Numbered from the stretch's first letter, positions 15,557 to 24,912 are shown. The stretch: DNA of 64,000 nt from Stenotrophomonas sp. 169 (GCF_014621775.1 NZ_CP061204.1:3430501-3494500), one strand, 5' to 3'. Notes: a model not told the origin generated them from the letters alone. Numbers and translations are program-made.

Positions 15557-15629
15557 AAAAAGGGGACGGAGGGGATTAAGTCGTAATCGGCCAAGCCGAT
15601 TACGACTTAATCCCCTCCGTCCCCTTTTT
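15557..15629. terminator. Perfect 35-bp-arm palindrome, probable two-way terminator
   Basis: Arms 15557-15591 and 15595-15629 are perfect reverse complements around a 3-base loop. Each arm starts AAAAAGGGGACGGAGGGG, so the hairpin has a T-tract on both strands. It begins immediately after the stop codon of the DUF1631 gene and would end its transcript before the RHS gene. The outer 27 bases recur in a second palindrome at 59564-59644, so this is also a member of a dispersed repeat family. Confidence 0.85.
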
Positions 15630-15630
15630 T

Positions 15631-17964
15631 TCAATGCACGGTGCGGTTGGCCTGAGGATCCAGGCGGTCGATCACGCCTTGCATGGCGCTGTCGAATGCG
15701 CCGTTGTCTACGTGCGGGCGCAGGCGGCCGAGGCGCACCATGACGGCCAGTTCTTCCGGGGAGGCGACGCAGAAGCGGACGCCGCGGCGGTTGACGAACA
15801 GCAGCCGCTGGGAGATCGGGCTGATCCACGACAGCTTGCCGGCCTGCAGCTTGCCGTCCTTGTCGATGAAGTCCAGCCAGATGCCGATCTCCATGCGACG
15901 GAAACGATCGGCGTCGGCATTGTCGAAGTTGTCGTCATCCACCGATGCGGTCACTTCCGCAGAGGTGGGGTCGGTGGGCGGCGGCGGCGGCAGCATGCCC
16001 TGCGGCAAATCCGGCAGCGCGCGCTCCAGCTCGGGACGCGACTCGGCGATGCTCTGCAGCGTGTCGTGCAGCGCATCGATCGCGCGTGCCGCGCCGTCAC
16101 CGTGCACGCCGACGCTGGTGAACACCCGCCCCAGTGCCGGCTGCCACGCCTGCAACCACGGCTTGCCGACGATCTTGCGCCGCGCCTCGGCGACTTCATC
16201 CAGCAACCCATCGGCCAGCGCCAGAGCTTCGGCCACCGATGCCCCATCGTCGCCCTCGCGCAGCAGCGCCAGGGTCAGATGATGCTGCCACGGCTGGCGC
16301 AGGAACTCGGCGATCGCCTGCGGCAGCGTCGCGTCGGCGATGCGCCGATCCAGCTCGGCGCTGGAGCGTGCACGGGCCAGTTCGAGTTTCTCCTGGCCAC
16401 GCTGCGTCTCCGCTGCACGACGCTCGGCGATCTCGATCCGCCGACGGTGCTGGGCCAGGAAGTCGCGGAATTCTTCTTCCAGGGTGAGGAAGATCGCCAG
16501 GTTCTCGTTGAACTCGGCGACCAGTCGTTCAATGATCTCTTCGACCTTGCCCATCAACACGCGCTCGGCCTGGCTTTCGCCGGTATTGCCTTCGCAGGCC
16601 TCGGCCAGCGAGTTGAGCAGCTTGCGCGCGGGGTGGGTCTTCTGCACGAACATGCGCCTGTCCAGCATCGCGACCTTCACGAACGGCACCACCAGGCGAC
16701 CGATCAGCTCGCGCGAGCGGCCTTCCAACTCACGTTCGTCCAGCATGACGTCGAACAGCATGCCGACCAGATCGATCGCATCTTCGTCCTGCGGGTCCAA
16801 CCGGGCCTGGCTGGGGTCCATGCCCAGCTGGGTCGCGTTGGACAGCACTTCGCTCTTCAACCGTTGCGCCAGTGACTCGCCGTCTTCGCCGATGGCTGCA
16901 CGCAAGGTGGCGCTGGGCGTGGCCTGCAGCAGCGAGAGCACCGACATCATTTCGCGCTGGCTCAACGGACGCTGCTGTCCCACCGCGACCTGTGCGGCGG
17001 ACGTGGCGTCCTCGCGTACGTGGCGGGTCTGGCGCAGCAACTCATGCAACGCATCCAGCAGCATGCCTTGTTCGCCGCCCTGCCCCGAGGGTCCACTTTC
17101 ACCGTCACCCGGCATGCCCTGCAGCGAACCGCGCTGCTGCGCCCAGCGGTCCGTGAACCGTTGCGCCCACGCCGGTGCGGCCTGGCCATCATCCTGCCCT
17201 TCATAGGCGTCCGCGCCCGGTGCCTGGCGGTGTTCCACCAAGTCATCCAGCATGCCTTGCGCGGCAGCGGCCTGCTGCGGGCGCGGTGGCGGCGGTGGCT
17301 GCCGGCGTGGCGTTGCCATGTTCGGCATCACCCCCGCCTTGACCAGATGGTCGTCCACCTTTTCGTAGATCTTGCCCACCGGGCCGTGCAGATCGCGCTC
17401 GCACAACTTGATCAGGACCAGGCGGACTTCCGGAGCCAGCTCGCAGTCGGCGAACGCCTCGTGCACCGCCACGCCCAGATGTTCGGGGCTGATCGGATTG
17501 GTATCCGCATCCAGCTCCAGACCGCCGCCGATGAAACCCAGCCGCCGATCAAGGCGGCCCAGCACGGATTTGAAATCGCGCAACAGGATGGTGGCGAACT
17601 GCCGCGCCGCCAGGCGCGATTCCAGTTCATGCTCACCCACCAGGCTCAGCACTTCGTCGCCTTGCCCGGACAAGGTCACCTCGGCCGACAACGGTGTACC
17701 GGCAGCAAAGGCATCCCAGCTGCGCTCCAGATGGGCGATGAAGCCATTGCCGATATCGTCGCGCCGTCGGCGCAGCTCGCGCATGCCATCCAGGAACAAC
17801 AGCTGCGAGGAGCCGGCCGTTGCGGCACGGTCGAACAGCACGTCGTCGAACCGTGCGAGCACGGTCGTGAATGCAAGCGATAGCGCGGGCAGGGTCGCTT
17901 CGCGCACCAGCATGAGCTGGGTCACGTCGCGTCCCGGCGTTCCCATCGGACTGGGCGTCACCAT
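15631..17964 (-). CDS. DUF1631 family protein
   Basis: A 777-residue cytoplasmic protein of the DUF1631 family found in Pseudomonas and Xanthomonadaceae. The N-terminal LLFLDGMRELRRRRDDIGNGF block is typical. A low-complexity Pro/Gln/Ala linker lies near residues 215-240 (RRQPPPPPRPQQAAAAQG). A long helical section with KTHPARKLLNSLAEACEGN follows. The C-terminal RRMEIGIWLDFID ... QRLLFVNRRGVRFCVAS resembles PilZ-like domains of this family, hinting at cyclic-di-GMP linkage (inference). The gene is monocistronic; a strong palindromic terminator follows its stop. Confidence 0.85.
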   Translation of the reverse strand: MVTPSPMGTPGRDVTQLMLVREATLPALSLAFTTVLARFDDVLFDRAATAGSSQLLFLDGMRELRRRRDDIGNGFIAHLERSWDAFAAGTPLSAEVTLSGQGDEVLSLVGEHELESRLAARQFATILLRDFKSVLGRLDRRLGFIGGGLELDADTNPISPEHLGVAVHEAFADCELAPEVRLVLIKLCERDLHGPVGKIYEKVDDHLVKAGVMPNMATPRRQPPPPPRPQQAAAAQGMLDDLVEHRQAPGADAYEGQDDGQAAPAWAQRFTDRWAQQRGSLQGMPGDGESGPSGQGGEQGMLLDALHELLRQTRHVREDATSAAQVAVGQQRPLSQREMMSVLSLLQATPSATLRAAIGEDGESLAQRLKSEVLSNATQLGMDPSQARLDPQDEDAIDLVGMLFDVMLDERELEGRSRELIGRLVVPFVKVAMLDRRMFVQKTHPARKLLNSLAEACEGNTGESQAERVLMGKVEEIIERLVAEFNENLAIFLTLEEEFRDFLAQHRRRIEIAERRAAETQRGQEKLELARARSSAELDRRIADATLPQAIAEFLRQPWQHHLTLALLREGDDGASVAEALALADGLLDEVAEARRKIVGKPWLQAWQPALGRVFTSVGVHGDGAARAIDALHDTLQSIAESRPELERALPDLPQGMLPPPPPTDPTSAEVTASVDDDNFDNADADRFRRMEIGIWLDFIDKDGKLQAGKLSWISPISQRLLFVNRRGVRFCVASPEELAVMVRLGRLRPHVDNGAFDSAMQGVIDRLDPQANRTVH

Positions 17965-18431
17965 GCGTGAAGGCTCCCCACCTTCGGCGAAACTGGATGC
18001 TGCGGCGATGACATGACAGCTGACGCCTCCCCGGCGTCAACTGCTCGATGGTACGTCGTCCGCCCCGCCGCAGACAGTGAATCAGTCCTCACTTCCAAAC
18101 CCCACGGCCGGGCAACTCACAACATACGTATCGTAAGCGGTGCAGGGGCTGCAGCGCGAGCGCCATGGCGCAGGCACGGGGAAAATGGAGCCTGATGGAC
18201 ATCACATTCTGTCACTGGGAAGGGGAGGCCGGCACGGGCCGGCTGACGCGGGCCACTATACCCGGCGACCTGTGATGAATGATTAAGCCGCGAGGCACTG
18301 GGGGCGCAGGTTCCGGGCTCCGTTCACACGGGGGGTGGCGCCCCCCACCCTTGCCCGTAGCTGACTGCCTTCCCGGCCCCGCCAGGTGACGTCGCTATAC
18401 TCAGGGTTCCGCTTTACTGACTGGCCCCCGC
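17965..18431. promoter_or_regulatory. Divergent intergenic region with a -10-like box
   Basis: 467 bases between DUF1631 and the nitroreductase operon. TATACT at 18396-18401 lies 30 bases before the nitroreductase ATG and is a plausible -10 element; no good -35 is evident. A G/C-rich self-complementary stretch (GGGGGGTGGCGCCCCCCACC) occupies about 18333-18353. No convincing coding sequence was found in either direction. Confidence 0.4.
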
Positions 18432-19013
18432 ATGTCCGATCCTGCTGCCCTGACCGCCCTCGATGCACGCCGTTCGGTGCCTTCGCGCCAGCTGGGCGAG
18501 CCTGGCCCGGACGCCGCCACCGTGCTGCGCATGCTCGAATCGGCCGTCCGTGTGCCCGACCACGGCAAGCGCGTGCCCTTCCGCTTCCTGCAGATCGACG
18601 GCGACGCACGCGCGGCGCTGGGCGAATTCCTTGTAGGACGTGCGCAGCAACGTGACCCGCAGGTGTCGTCCGCGCAGCTGGAGAAGGACCGCCAACGGTT
18701 CAACCATGCCCCGCTGGTCATCACCGTCGTCAGCCGTATCCGCCCGGATGCAAAGGTGCCCGCCGAGGAGCAGCTGATGACGGTCGGCTGTGTCTGCTTC
18801 GCCCTGCTGCAGGCCGCACAGGCACTGGGCTTCGGCGCCCAGTGGTTGACCGGCTGGATGGCCTTCGACGCAGCCGTGCACGCCCATCTCGGACTGACCG
18901 AGGAAGAAGGGATCGCCGGTTTCATCCATATCGGCACCCCGAAAACCGAGATCCCCGAACGCGACCGGCCCGATCCGCAGGCCCTGCTGCAGCAGTGGAC
19001 GGGCACGGCGTGA
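18432..19013 (+). CDS. Nitroreductase family protein (YdjA-like)
   Basis: A 193-residue FMN-binding nitroreductase. It opens with the family core LDARRSVPSRQLGEPGPD and PDHGKRVPFRFLQIDG. The middle has HAPLVITVVSRI and the FMN-proximal VGCVCFALLQAAQALGFGAQW. The ending FIHIGTPKTEIPERDRPDP is typical of the YdjA/YfhC type. The physiological substrate is unknown. First gene of an operon; its stop overlaps the next gene's GTG by four bases. Confidence 0.88.
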   Translation: MSDPAALTALDARRSVPSRQLGEPGPDAATVLRMLESAVRVPDHGKRVPFRFLQIDGDARAALGEFLVGRAQQRDPQVSSAQLEKDRQRFNHAPLVITVVSRIRPDAKVPAEEQLMTVGCVCFALLQAAQALGFGAQWLTGWMAFDAAVHAHLGLTEEEGIAGFIHIGTPKTEIPERDRPDPQALLQQWTGTA

Positions 19014-20005
19014 GCGCTGTCGAGCGGGTCGATGACCCGCTGCCGTCGAGCACGCCAACGGCTCAGCGACCGCGCGCGCCGTTGTATCTGGTGGATGCCA
19101 GCATCTACGTCTTCCGCGCCTGGCATTCGATGCCGGACGAGTTCCAGGATGCGCAGGGCTGGCCCACCAACGCCGTGCACGGTTTTGCACGCTTCCTGCT
19201 GGACCTGCTGGAGCGGCAGCGCCCCAAGCACATCGCCATCGCCTTCGACGAAGCGCTGGACAACGGCTACCGCAACCGGCTGTATCCCGCCTACAAGGCC
19301 AACCGCGATCCGGCCCCGGAAGCCCTGCGCCGGCAGTTCGTCCACTGCAAGGCCCTGTGCGCGGCCCTCGGCCTGCCGGTGATGGCGCACCATGATTACG
19401 AAGCCGACGACCTGATCGGCAGCGCCCTGCACGCCCATCGCAGCACCCACCACGGGTTGATCATCTCCGCAGACAAAGACCTGTCGCAGCTGTTGCTGGA
19501 GCAGGACGAGCAATGGGATTTCGCCCGCAACGTCCGCTGGGACATGCACGGCGTCAAAGGCCGACTGGGCGTGCATGCGCACCAGGTCGCCGATTACCTT
19601 GCGCTGTGCGGTGATGCGGTCGACAACATTCCCGGCATCACCGGCGTGGGCAGCAAGTCCGCTGCCGTGCTGCTGGCCCACTTCGGCAGCCTGGACGCCT
19701 TGTACGAGCGACTGGACGAAGTGCCGTTCCTGCGTCTGCGTGGCGCGGCCCAGATGGCGGTGCGACTGCGCGAGCAGCGCGAGCACGCCCTGCTGTGGCG
19801 GCAGCTGACCACCATCGCACTGGATGCACCACTGGACGGCACGGTCAGCGGCCTGTTGCGCGACGAGGTGGATCCACAGCTGCTTGACGGCCTGTGCAGC
19901 ACGCTGCGCTTCGGCCCCTTGACCCGCCGGCGGCTGTTCGCCGTGGCCGGCCTCGGGGACACCAGCGCGCCAGCCCCTTACCCCACATCGAGCGAGTTCG
20001 CATGA
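19010..20005 (+). CDS. 5'-3' exonuclease / flap endonuclease (Pol I N-terminal-like)
   Basis: A 331-residue stand-alone relative of the 5' nuclease domain of DNA polymerase I (like Xni/ExoIX). Acidic metal-binding residues are visible in LYLVDASIYVFRAWHSM, IAIAFDEAL, YEADDLIGSAL and IISADKDLSQLL. A helix-hairpin-helix type segment (CGDAVDNIPGITGVGSKSAA) binds DNA. The GTG start overlaps the preceding stop; upstream in-frame residues are not part of the family. It probably removes 5' flaps or RNA primers in repair or replication. Ends four bases into the next gene. Confidence 0.88.
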   Translation: MSAVERVDDPLPSSTPTAQRPRAPLYLVDASIYVFRAWHSMPDEFQDAQGWPTNAVHGFARFLLDLLERQRPKHIAIAFDEALDNGYRNRLYPAYKANRDPAPEALRRQFVHCKALCAALGLPVMAHHDYEADDLIGSALHAHRSTHHGLIISADKDLSQLLLEQDEQWDFARNVRWDMHGVKGRLGVHAHQVADYLALCGDAVDNIPGITGVGSKSAAVLLAHFGSLDALYERLDEVPFLRLRGAAQMAVRLREQREHALLWRQLTTIALDAPLDGTVSGLLRDEVDPQLLDGLCSTLRFGPLTRRRLFAVAGLGDTSAPAPYPTSSEFA

Positions 20006-20556
20006 GCCAGCGCACCACCGAAGCCCCTCGCGTCGTCTTCGAAGGCAAGTACCAGCGCATGGTCGTGCGCGGCACCTGGGAATACAGCGAGCGTACCCAC
20101 GCCGGTGGTCTGGCTGCGATCATCATCGCGGTCACCCCGCAGGACACGGTGCTGTTCGTCGAGCAGTTCCGCGTGCCCCTGCAAGCCAGGACGATCGAAA
20201 TGCCGGCCGGCCTGGTCGGTGACATCGACGCAGGTGAGTCCATTGAACTGTCCGCCGTGCGCGAGCTGGAAGAAGAAACCGGCTGGACGGCCGAGCATGC
20301 CGAGGTGCTGATGATCGGGCCGACGTCGTCCGGCGCGAGCAGCGAGAAGATCGCCTTCGTACGCGCTACCGGCCTGAGCCGGGTGGGTGTCGGCGGCGGC
20401 GATGACAGCGAGGACATCACCGTGCATGAGATCCCACGCGCCAACGCCGCTGCCTGGCTGGTGCAGAAGATCGGCGAAGGCTACGAGCTGGATGCCAAGC
20501 TGTGGGCGGGCCTGTGGATGATCGACCATCATCTGGATGGCACCCCGCGTGGCTGA
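20002..20556 (+). CDS. NUDIX hydrolase, ADP-ribose pyrophosphatase-like
   Basis: A 184-residue NUDIX enzyme. The complete NUDIX box is present from GDIDAGE through RELEEETGW (G-x5-E-x7-R-E-U-x-E-E-x-G-U). Upstream EQFRVPLQARTIEMPAGL is characteristic of the ADP-ribose/sugar-nucleotide pyrophosphatase group. It probably hydrolyses ADP-ribose or similar nucleoside diphosphate conjugates in the cytoplasm. ATG overlaps the exonuclease stop (ATGA). Confidence 0.88.
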   Translation: MSQRTTEAPRVVFEGKYQRMVVRGTWEYSERTHAGGLAAIIIAVTPQDTVLFVEQFRVPLQARTIEMPAGLVGDIDAGESIELSAVRELEEETGWTAEHAEVLMIGPTSSGASSEKIAFVRATGLSRVGVGGGDDSEDITVHEIPRANAAAWLVQKIGEGYELDAKLWAGLWMIDHHLDGTPRG

Positions 20557-21340
20557 TGCCGATCTGCGCCACGCGCCGTCCCTGCTGGGCGCGGACGACC
20601 CGCCGGTGTTCGCCATCCACCGCCCGCAGGGCACATCGCCGTACGTGCTGCTGGCCGACCACGCCGGCCAGTGCGTGCCGCATGCATTGCGTGCACTGGG
20701 CCTGCCGCAGGCCGAGCTGGACCGGCACATCGGCTGGGACATCGGCATCGCCGGCACCACCCGTGCGCTGTCCGAACGGCTGGATGCCTGGGCCATCGAA
20801 CAGACGTATTCGCGGCTGGTGATCGACTGCAACCGCCCGCTGACGTCCCCCACGCTGATGCCTGAAACCAGCGATCACACGGTGGTTCCGGGCAATGCGG
20901 CCCTGTACGCCGCCGAGCGGCAACAACGCATCGATGCCATCCACACGCCATACCATGCGCGCATCGACGACGAGCTGGACGCGCGGCGCGCCGCATCGCG
21001 CCCGACCCTGCTGGTGATGATGCACAGCTTCACCCCCAGGATGAACGGCGTGGAGCGGCCGTGGCATGCCGGCGTGCTGTACCACCGCGATACGCGCATG
21101 GCCGATGCGCTGTTGCACGCGCTGCGCGACGAGGACGACCTGGTGGTCGGTGACAACCAGCCGTACGCAGTGAGCAGCACCAGCGACTACGCCGTGCCTG
21201 TGCATGGCGAAGGCCGGGGCCTGCTGCACGTGGAACTGGAAATCCGCCAGGACCTGATCGCCGATACCGCCGGCCAGCGGGCATGGGCGGACAGGCTGGC
21301 GCGCATTTTCACCGCGCTGCAGCCGGTACTGCTCGGCTGA
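20537..21340 (+). CDS. N-formylglutamate amidohydrolase family protein
   Basis: A 267-residue metal-dependent amidohydrolase of the HutG-like N-formylglutamate amidohydrolase family. Typical blocks are YVLLADHAGQCVP, DIGIAGTTRALSERL, SRLVIDCNRPL and the metal-site region LLVMMHSFTPRMNG, then the VELEIRQDLIAD signature. It overlaps the NUDIX gene by 20 bases; a GTG at codon 5 (20549) is an alternative start that would shorten this to eight. No histidine-degradation genes lie nearby, so the substrate may be another N-acylated amino acid. Confidence 0.87.
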   Translation: MAPRVADADLRHAPSLLGADDPPVFAIHRPQGTSPYVLLADHAGQCVPHALRALGLPQAELDRHIGWDIGIAGTTRALSERLDAWAIEQTYSRLVIDCNRPLTSPTLMPETSDHTVVPGNAALYAAERQQRIDAIHTPYHARIDDELDARRAASRPTLLVMMHSFTPRMNGVERPWHAGVLYHRDTRMADALLHALRDEDDLVVGDNQPYAVSSTSDYAVPVHGEGRGLLHVELEIRQDLIADTAGQRAWADRLARIFTALQPVLLG

Positions 21341-21374
21341 TCCAATGCCTCGGCAACGACGGCCACGGGCCTTG

Positions 21375-21400
21375 GTAGTGACGGCCGGTGGCCGTCAGCC
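21375..21400 (+). repeat. GTAG-type palindrome variant
   Basis: GTAGTGACGGCCGGTGGCCG.. forms a TGACGGCC/GGCCGTCA stem. It lies between two convergent genes and may end both transcripts. A related TGACGGCCAGCGGCCGTCA hairpin occurs at 23888-23907. Confidence 0.6.
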
Positions 21401-21434
21401 GCGGGTCCCATGACGGCCCACGTCCATCATCCCG

Positions 21435-22826
21435 TCATCGCGACGGACGCAGCCACAACGCCACCGCCACGCCCAGCAGCGCGAACAGCGCTGCACCGTA
21501 CTGCGCAGTGATCAAGCCCTGCAGCGCCTCCACACTTGAACCGGCGGCACCAGCGGTGCGCCCGGCGTTGGCCGCCATCACCAGCACCGCCAGCCCCAGC
21601 GCCCCCCCGATCTGCTGGGCCGTGGCCGCCATGCCCGAGGCAACGCCCTGCTGCGCCGCCGGCACACCCTGCCCCGCGACAATCCACATCGCCGTCCAGG
21701 TCATGCCTTGGCCCAGGCTGAGCACGACGATGCCCGGCAGCAGTGCCCAGTAGGTCTGGCCATGCGGCAAGGCCAGCGCCACGCCGGCGATGCCGAGCGC
21801 GCCAGCGCCCATGCCAAGCGCGAGCACCTGCCGCGGTGAGCGTCGGCTGAGCATGCGTTCGGCCACGCTGATGCCGTAGGTGCATACCAGCGTGGGCAGC
21901 AGGAACGCCAACCCGGCCTGCAGCGGTGACCAGCCGTAGCCATCCTGGAAGTACAACGCAAGGAAGTAGTACTGCACGCCGAAGCTGCTCATGAACAACA
22001 TCGTGAGCAGCATGGCCGCACGCAGGCTGCGCAGCCGCAGCAGCGCGAACTGCATCAACGGATCGCGGCTGCGCTTTTCAATCTGCACGAAGACCCACAG
22101 CAGGGCGACCGACAGCAGCAGGCACGCAAGCGTCAGCGGCGCCGTCCAGCCCCACTCGGGCCCCTGCACCAGCGTGGTCACCAGCAGGCTGCCGCCCAAG
22201 GTCACCGTCGCGCAGCCGGCCAGGTCGAAGGAGCGACCCGAGGGCACCGCCGCATCCTGCGGCAACCAGCGTCCCGCCAACCCGGCGCACGCCGCGGCGA
22301 CGGGCACGATCACCAGCAGCACCGATGACCAGCCAAAGAACTGCGTCAGCACGCCTCCGAGCAACGTGCCCAGCGCGAGCCCCGCCGCGCTGGCCATGCT
22401 CCAGATCGCCAGCGCCCGGTTGCGCGCCGCGCCCTCGGCGTAGATCGTGTTGATCAGTGAGAGCGTGGCCGGGAACAGCAGGGCCGCACCGATGCCCTGC
22501 ACCGCGCGGGCCGCGATCAACATGCCTGCGCTGCTGCTCAGCCCACCGACCAGTGAGGCCAGTGCGAACAGCGCCATGCCGATGCGATACAGGCGGCGAC
22601 GCCCCAGCAGATCCGCCGCCCGCCCTCCCAGCAACAGGCAGCCGCCAAACGCCACGGTGTAGGCACTGACGATCCACTGCAACTGCTGCGCATTGATGTC
22701 CAGCTGGATGCCCATCTCATGCAACGCGACGAAGATGATCGTGGCATCCAGCGCGATGATCAGCTGGGCCATGGCCAGCAGGGTCAGCGCGAGACGGGGC
22801 GGAAACAGCGGGATACGTGGGTTCAT
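21435..22826 (-). CDS. MFS drug transporter, DHA2-type (14 helices)
   Basis: A 463-residue major facilitator efflux pump. It starts at MNPRIPLFPPRLALTLLAM; the longer upstream frame runs into the divergent promoter. The first helix pair has QLIIALDATIIFVAL, the Asp-bearing motif of DHA2 proton-drug antiporters. Next come QWIVSAYTVAFGGCLLLGGR, AADLLGRRRLYRIG (motif A) and ARAVQGIGAALLFPATLSLI (motif C). About 14 helices can be counted. It is transcribed divergently from a LysR regulator, 108 bases away, which probably controls it. Confidence 0.9.
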   Translation of the reverse strand: MNPRIPLFPPRLALTLLAMAQLIIALDATIIFVALHEMGIQLDINAQQLQWIVSAYTVAFGGCLLLGGRAADLLGRRRLYRIGMALFALASLVGGLSSSAGMLIAARAVQGIGAALLFPATLSLINTIYAEGAARNRALAIWSMASAAGLALGTLLGGVLTQFFGWSSVLLVIVPVAAACAGLAGRWLPQDAAVPSGRSFDLAGCATVTLGGSLLVTTLVQGPEWGWTAPLTLACLLLSVALLWVFVQIEKRSRDPLMQFALLRLRSLRAAMLLTMLFMSSFGVQYYFLALYFQDGYGWSPLQAGLAFLLPTLVCTYGISVAERMLSRRSPRQVLALGMGAGALGIAGVALALPHGQTYWALLPGIVVLSLGQGMTWTAMWIVAGQGVPAAQQGVASGMAATAQQIGGALGLAVLVMAANAGRTAGAAGSSVEALQGLITAQYGAALFALLGVAVALWLRPSR

Positions 22827-22900
22827 GCCGATGGGGACTGCGGGGAGGTGCGCAGTCTCATTGATGACGCTCGACAAAGAAACCCCGATACTTCGATTTC

Positions 22901-22913
22901 TGTAATGCATACA
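22901..22913. promoter_or_regulatory. Candidate LysR operator (T-N11-A dyad)
   Basis: TGTAATGCATACA, an interrupted palindrome of the T-N11-A form used by LysR regulators. It sits 21 bases before the lysR-type gene and 74 bases before the MFS gene, in their shared intergenic region. Assignment is by form and location only. Confidence 0.45.
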
Positions 22914-22934
22914 GGCATCAATCAAAGGTCAGCG

Positions 22935-23819
22935 ATGGATCTCAACGCCGTGCGCATGCTGGTGCAGGTCGCCGACGCCCGCAGCTTCACCGTGGCGGCG
23001 GGTCAGCTGGGCATCAGTCAGTCCGGGCTGTCGCGTGCGATCGGGCGGCTGGAAACGGAGCTTGGCGTGCGCCTGCTCAACCGCAACACGCGCAATGTCA
23101 GCCTGACACCGGATGGCCGTCAGTTCGTCGACCATTGCACGCCGTTGTTGTCCGGTCTGGAAGACGCTGAGCGGCGTTTGGGGGACCGCCCCTGCACGCC
23201 CTCCGGCATCCTCAAGCTCACCGCGCCGTCGATGTTCGGTCGCAAGGTGCTGGTGCCACTGGCGGGCAGGCTGATGGCCGAGCATCCGCTGCTGCAGTTC
23301 GAGCTGGTGCTCAACGATCGGCTGGTCGATCTGGTGGACGAGGGCTTCGATGCCGCACTGCGCACCGGGCCGATCAGCGATGTGCGCATGGTCGCTCGCC
23401 CCCTGCGTCCACTGCACTGGGTCACGGTGGCCGCGCCCGGTTACCTGGCCCGGCACGGCGCACCCGCCACCGTTGATGCGCTGCATGACCACGTGTGCCT
23501 GGCCGTGCGCAACCTGCGCAGCGGACGGCTGGTCGACTGGCAATTCCGCGAAGACGGCCGGCTGCGCGAATTCACCGCCCCGGCGCGGATGGTGTTCGAC
23601 AGCGGCGACCCGCTGGTGGAAGCGGCAGTGGCCGGTGTGGGTATCGTGCAGGTGATGGATTTCGCGGTGGCCGATGCCTTGGCGGCCGGCACGCTGCAGC
23701 GCGTGCTGCAACCCTTTGAAGGACGCAGTCGTGCGCTGTCGCTGGTCTACCCGCCGTCGCGGCAGGCGTCACCGAAGCTGAAGGTGCTGGCTGATGCGTT
23801 GTTGGCCGGAGAGTGGTGA
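22935..23819 (+). CDS. LysR family transcriptional regulator
   Basis: A 294-residue LysR regulator. The N-terminal winged helix-turn-helix reads FTVAAGQLGISQSGLSRAIG and RLETELGVRLLNRNTRNVSL. A periplasmic-binding-protein-like effector domain follows from about residue 90 (LKLTAPSMFGRKVLVPL). The ATG at 22935 (MDLNAVRMLVQVADA) is the family start; upstream in-frame codons are ignored. Most likely regulates the divergent MFS pump in response to its substrate (inference from arrangement). Confidence 0.9.
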   Translation: MDLNAVRMLVQVADARSFTVAAGQLGISQSGLSRAIGRLETELGVRLLNRNTRNVSLTPDGRQFVDHCTPLLSGLEDAERRLGDRPCTPSGILKLTAPSMFGRKVLVPLAGRLMAEHPLLQFELVLNDRLVDLVDEGFDAALRTGPISDVRMVARPLRPLHWVTVAAPGYLARHGAPATVDALHDHVCLAVRNLRSGRLVDWQFREDGRLREFTAPARMVFDSGDPLVEAAVAGVGIVQVMDFAVADALAAGTLQRVLQPFEGRSRALSLVYPPSRQASPKLKVLADALLAGEW

Positions 23820-23887
23820 CACGGGAATGGCCGGTGGGTGACGACCAGGTGCCGTCACCCAACCGGATGCAGGTTCACCCGCATCCG

Positions 23888-23907
23888 TTGACGGCCAGCG
23901 GCCGTCA
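23888..23907. repeat. Hairpin repeat TGACGGCC/GGCCGTCA
   Basis: Short perfect stem with a 3-base loop between the convergent lysR and pip genes, resembling the palindrome at 21375. Possible two-way terminator, although no T-tract follows. Confidence 0.45.
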
Positions 23908-23921
23908 CTGCCGCGGCTGGC

Positions 23922-24863
23922 TCAGGCGAACGAATCCGTTGCCCGCACCAGCGCGTCCACGTTCTCGGCTTCGAACGCCGAGTGCCCCGATGCCGGGGTG
24001 ATGTCCAGCTTGGCTTTCGGCCACACCTTGGTCAGGTCCCAGGCATTGGCCAGCGGGCACACCACGTCATAGCGGCCATGCACGATCACGCCCGGGATGT
24101 CGGCAATGCGATGCGCATCGCGCAGCAACTGGTCTTCCACCTCGAAGAAGCCACCGTTGACGAAGTAGTGGTTTTCGATGCGCGCGAAGGCCAGCGCGAA
24201 CTGCGGATCTTCGTGGCTGTTGACGAAGTCGTCGTCCACGTGGAGGAAGCTGGTCGCACCCTCCCACACGCTCCACGCCTTGGCCGCCGCCAACCGGGTG
24301 GCTTCGTCGTCACTGGTCAGGCGGCGGTGGAACGCCGAGATCAGGTCATGCCGTTCAACGGCGGGGATGGGCTTGAGGTAGTGCTCCCATGCATCCGGGA
24401 ACAGCCGGTTCGCGCCTTCCTGATAGAACCATTCCAGCTCCCACCGACGCAGCATGAAGATGCCGCGCAGCACCAGCTCGCTTACCTTGTCCGGATGGGT
24501 CTGAGCATAGGCCAGCGCCAGGGTGGAACCCCAGCTGCCGCCGAACACCTGCCACTTCTCGACGGACAGGTGCTCGCGCAGTTTTTCGATGTCCGCGACC
24601 AGGTCCCAAGTGGTGTTGTCCACCAGATCGGCGTGCGGCGTGGACCGGCCCGAGCCGCGCTGGTCGAACAGGATGATGCGGTACTTCGCCGGATCGTGGA
24701 AACGGCGCATCTTGTCGCTGCAGCCGCCACCGGGGCCGCCATGCAGCAGTACCACCGGCTTGCCGTCAGGGTTGCCGCACTGTTCGAAATACAGCGTGTG
24801 GCGGTCATCGACCTTCAGCGTGCCCTGGTCGTACGGGGCGATGTCGGGGTACAGCGTACGCAT
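23922..24863 (-). CDS. pip: Proline iminopeptidase
   Basis: A 313-residue alpha/beta-hydrolase that removes N-terminal proline from peptides. It starts MRTLYPDIAPYDQGTLKVDD as in the family. The oxyanion motif HGGPGGGCSD, the DQRGSGRSTPH block and the nucleophile GGSWGSTLALAYA are all present. The catalytic His is in ITPASGHSAFE. Length matches the S33 family. Lies 49 bases downstream of prmC on the same strand and may be co-transcribed. Confidence 0.93.
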   Translation of the reverse strand: MRTLYPDIAPYDQGTLKVDDRHTLYFEQCGNPDGKPVVLLHGGPGGGCSDKMRRFHDPAKYRIILFDQRGSGRSTPHADLVDNTTWDLVADIEKLREHLSVEKWQVFGGSWGSTLALAYAQTHPDKVSELVLRGIFMLRRWELEWFYQEGANRLFPDAWEHYLKPIPAVERHDLISAFHRRLTSDDEATRLAAAKAWSVWEGATSFLHVDDDFVNSHEDPQFALAFARIENHYFVNGGFFEVEDQLLRDAHRIADIPGVIVHGRYDVVCPLANAWDLTKVWPKAKLDITPASGHSAFEAENVDALVRATDSFA

Positions 24864-24912
24864 GTGTGCAACTCCATGGTGGTGCCCTGCGCGCGGCAGG
24901 AGAGCCTCCATT

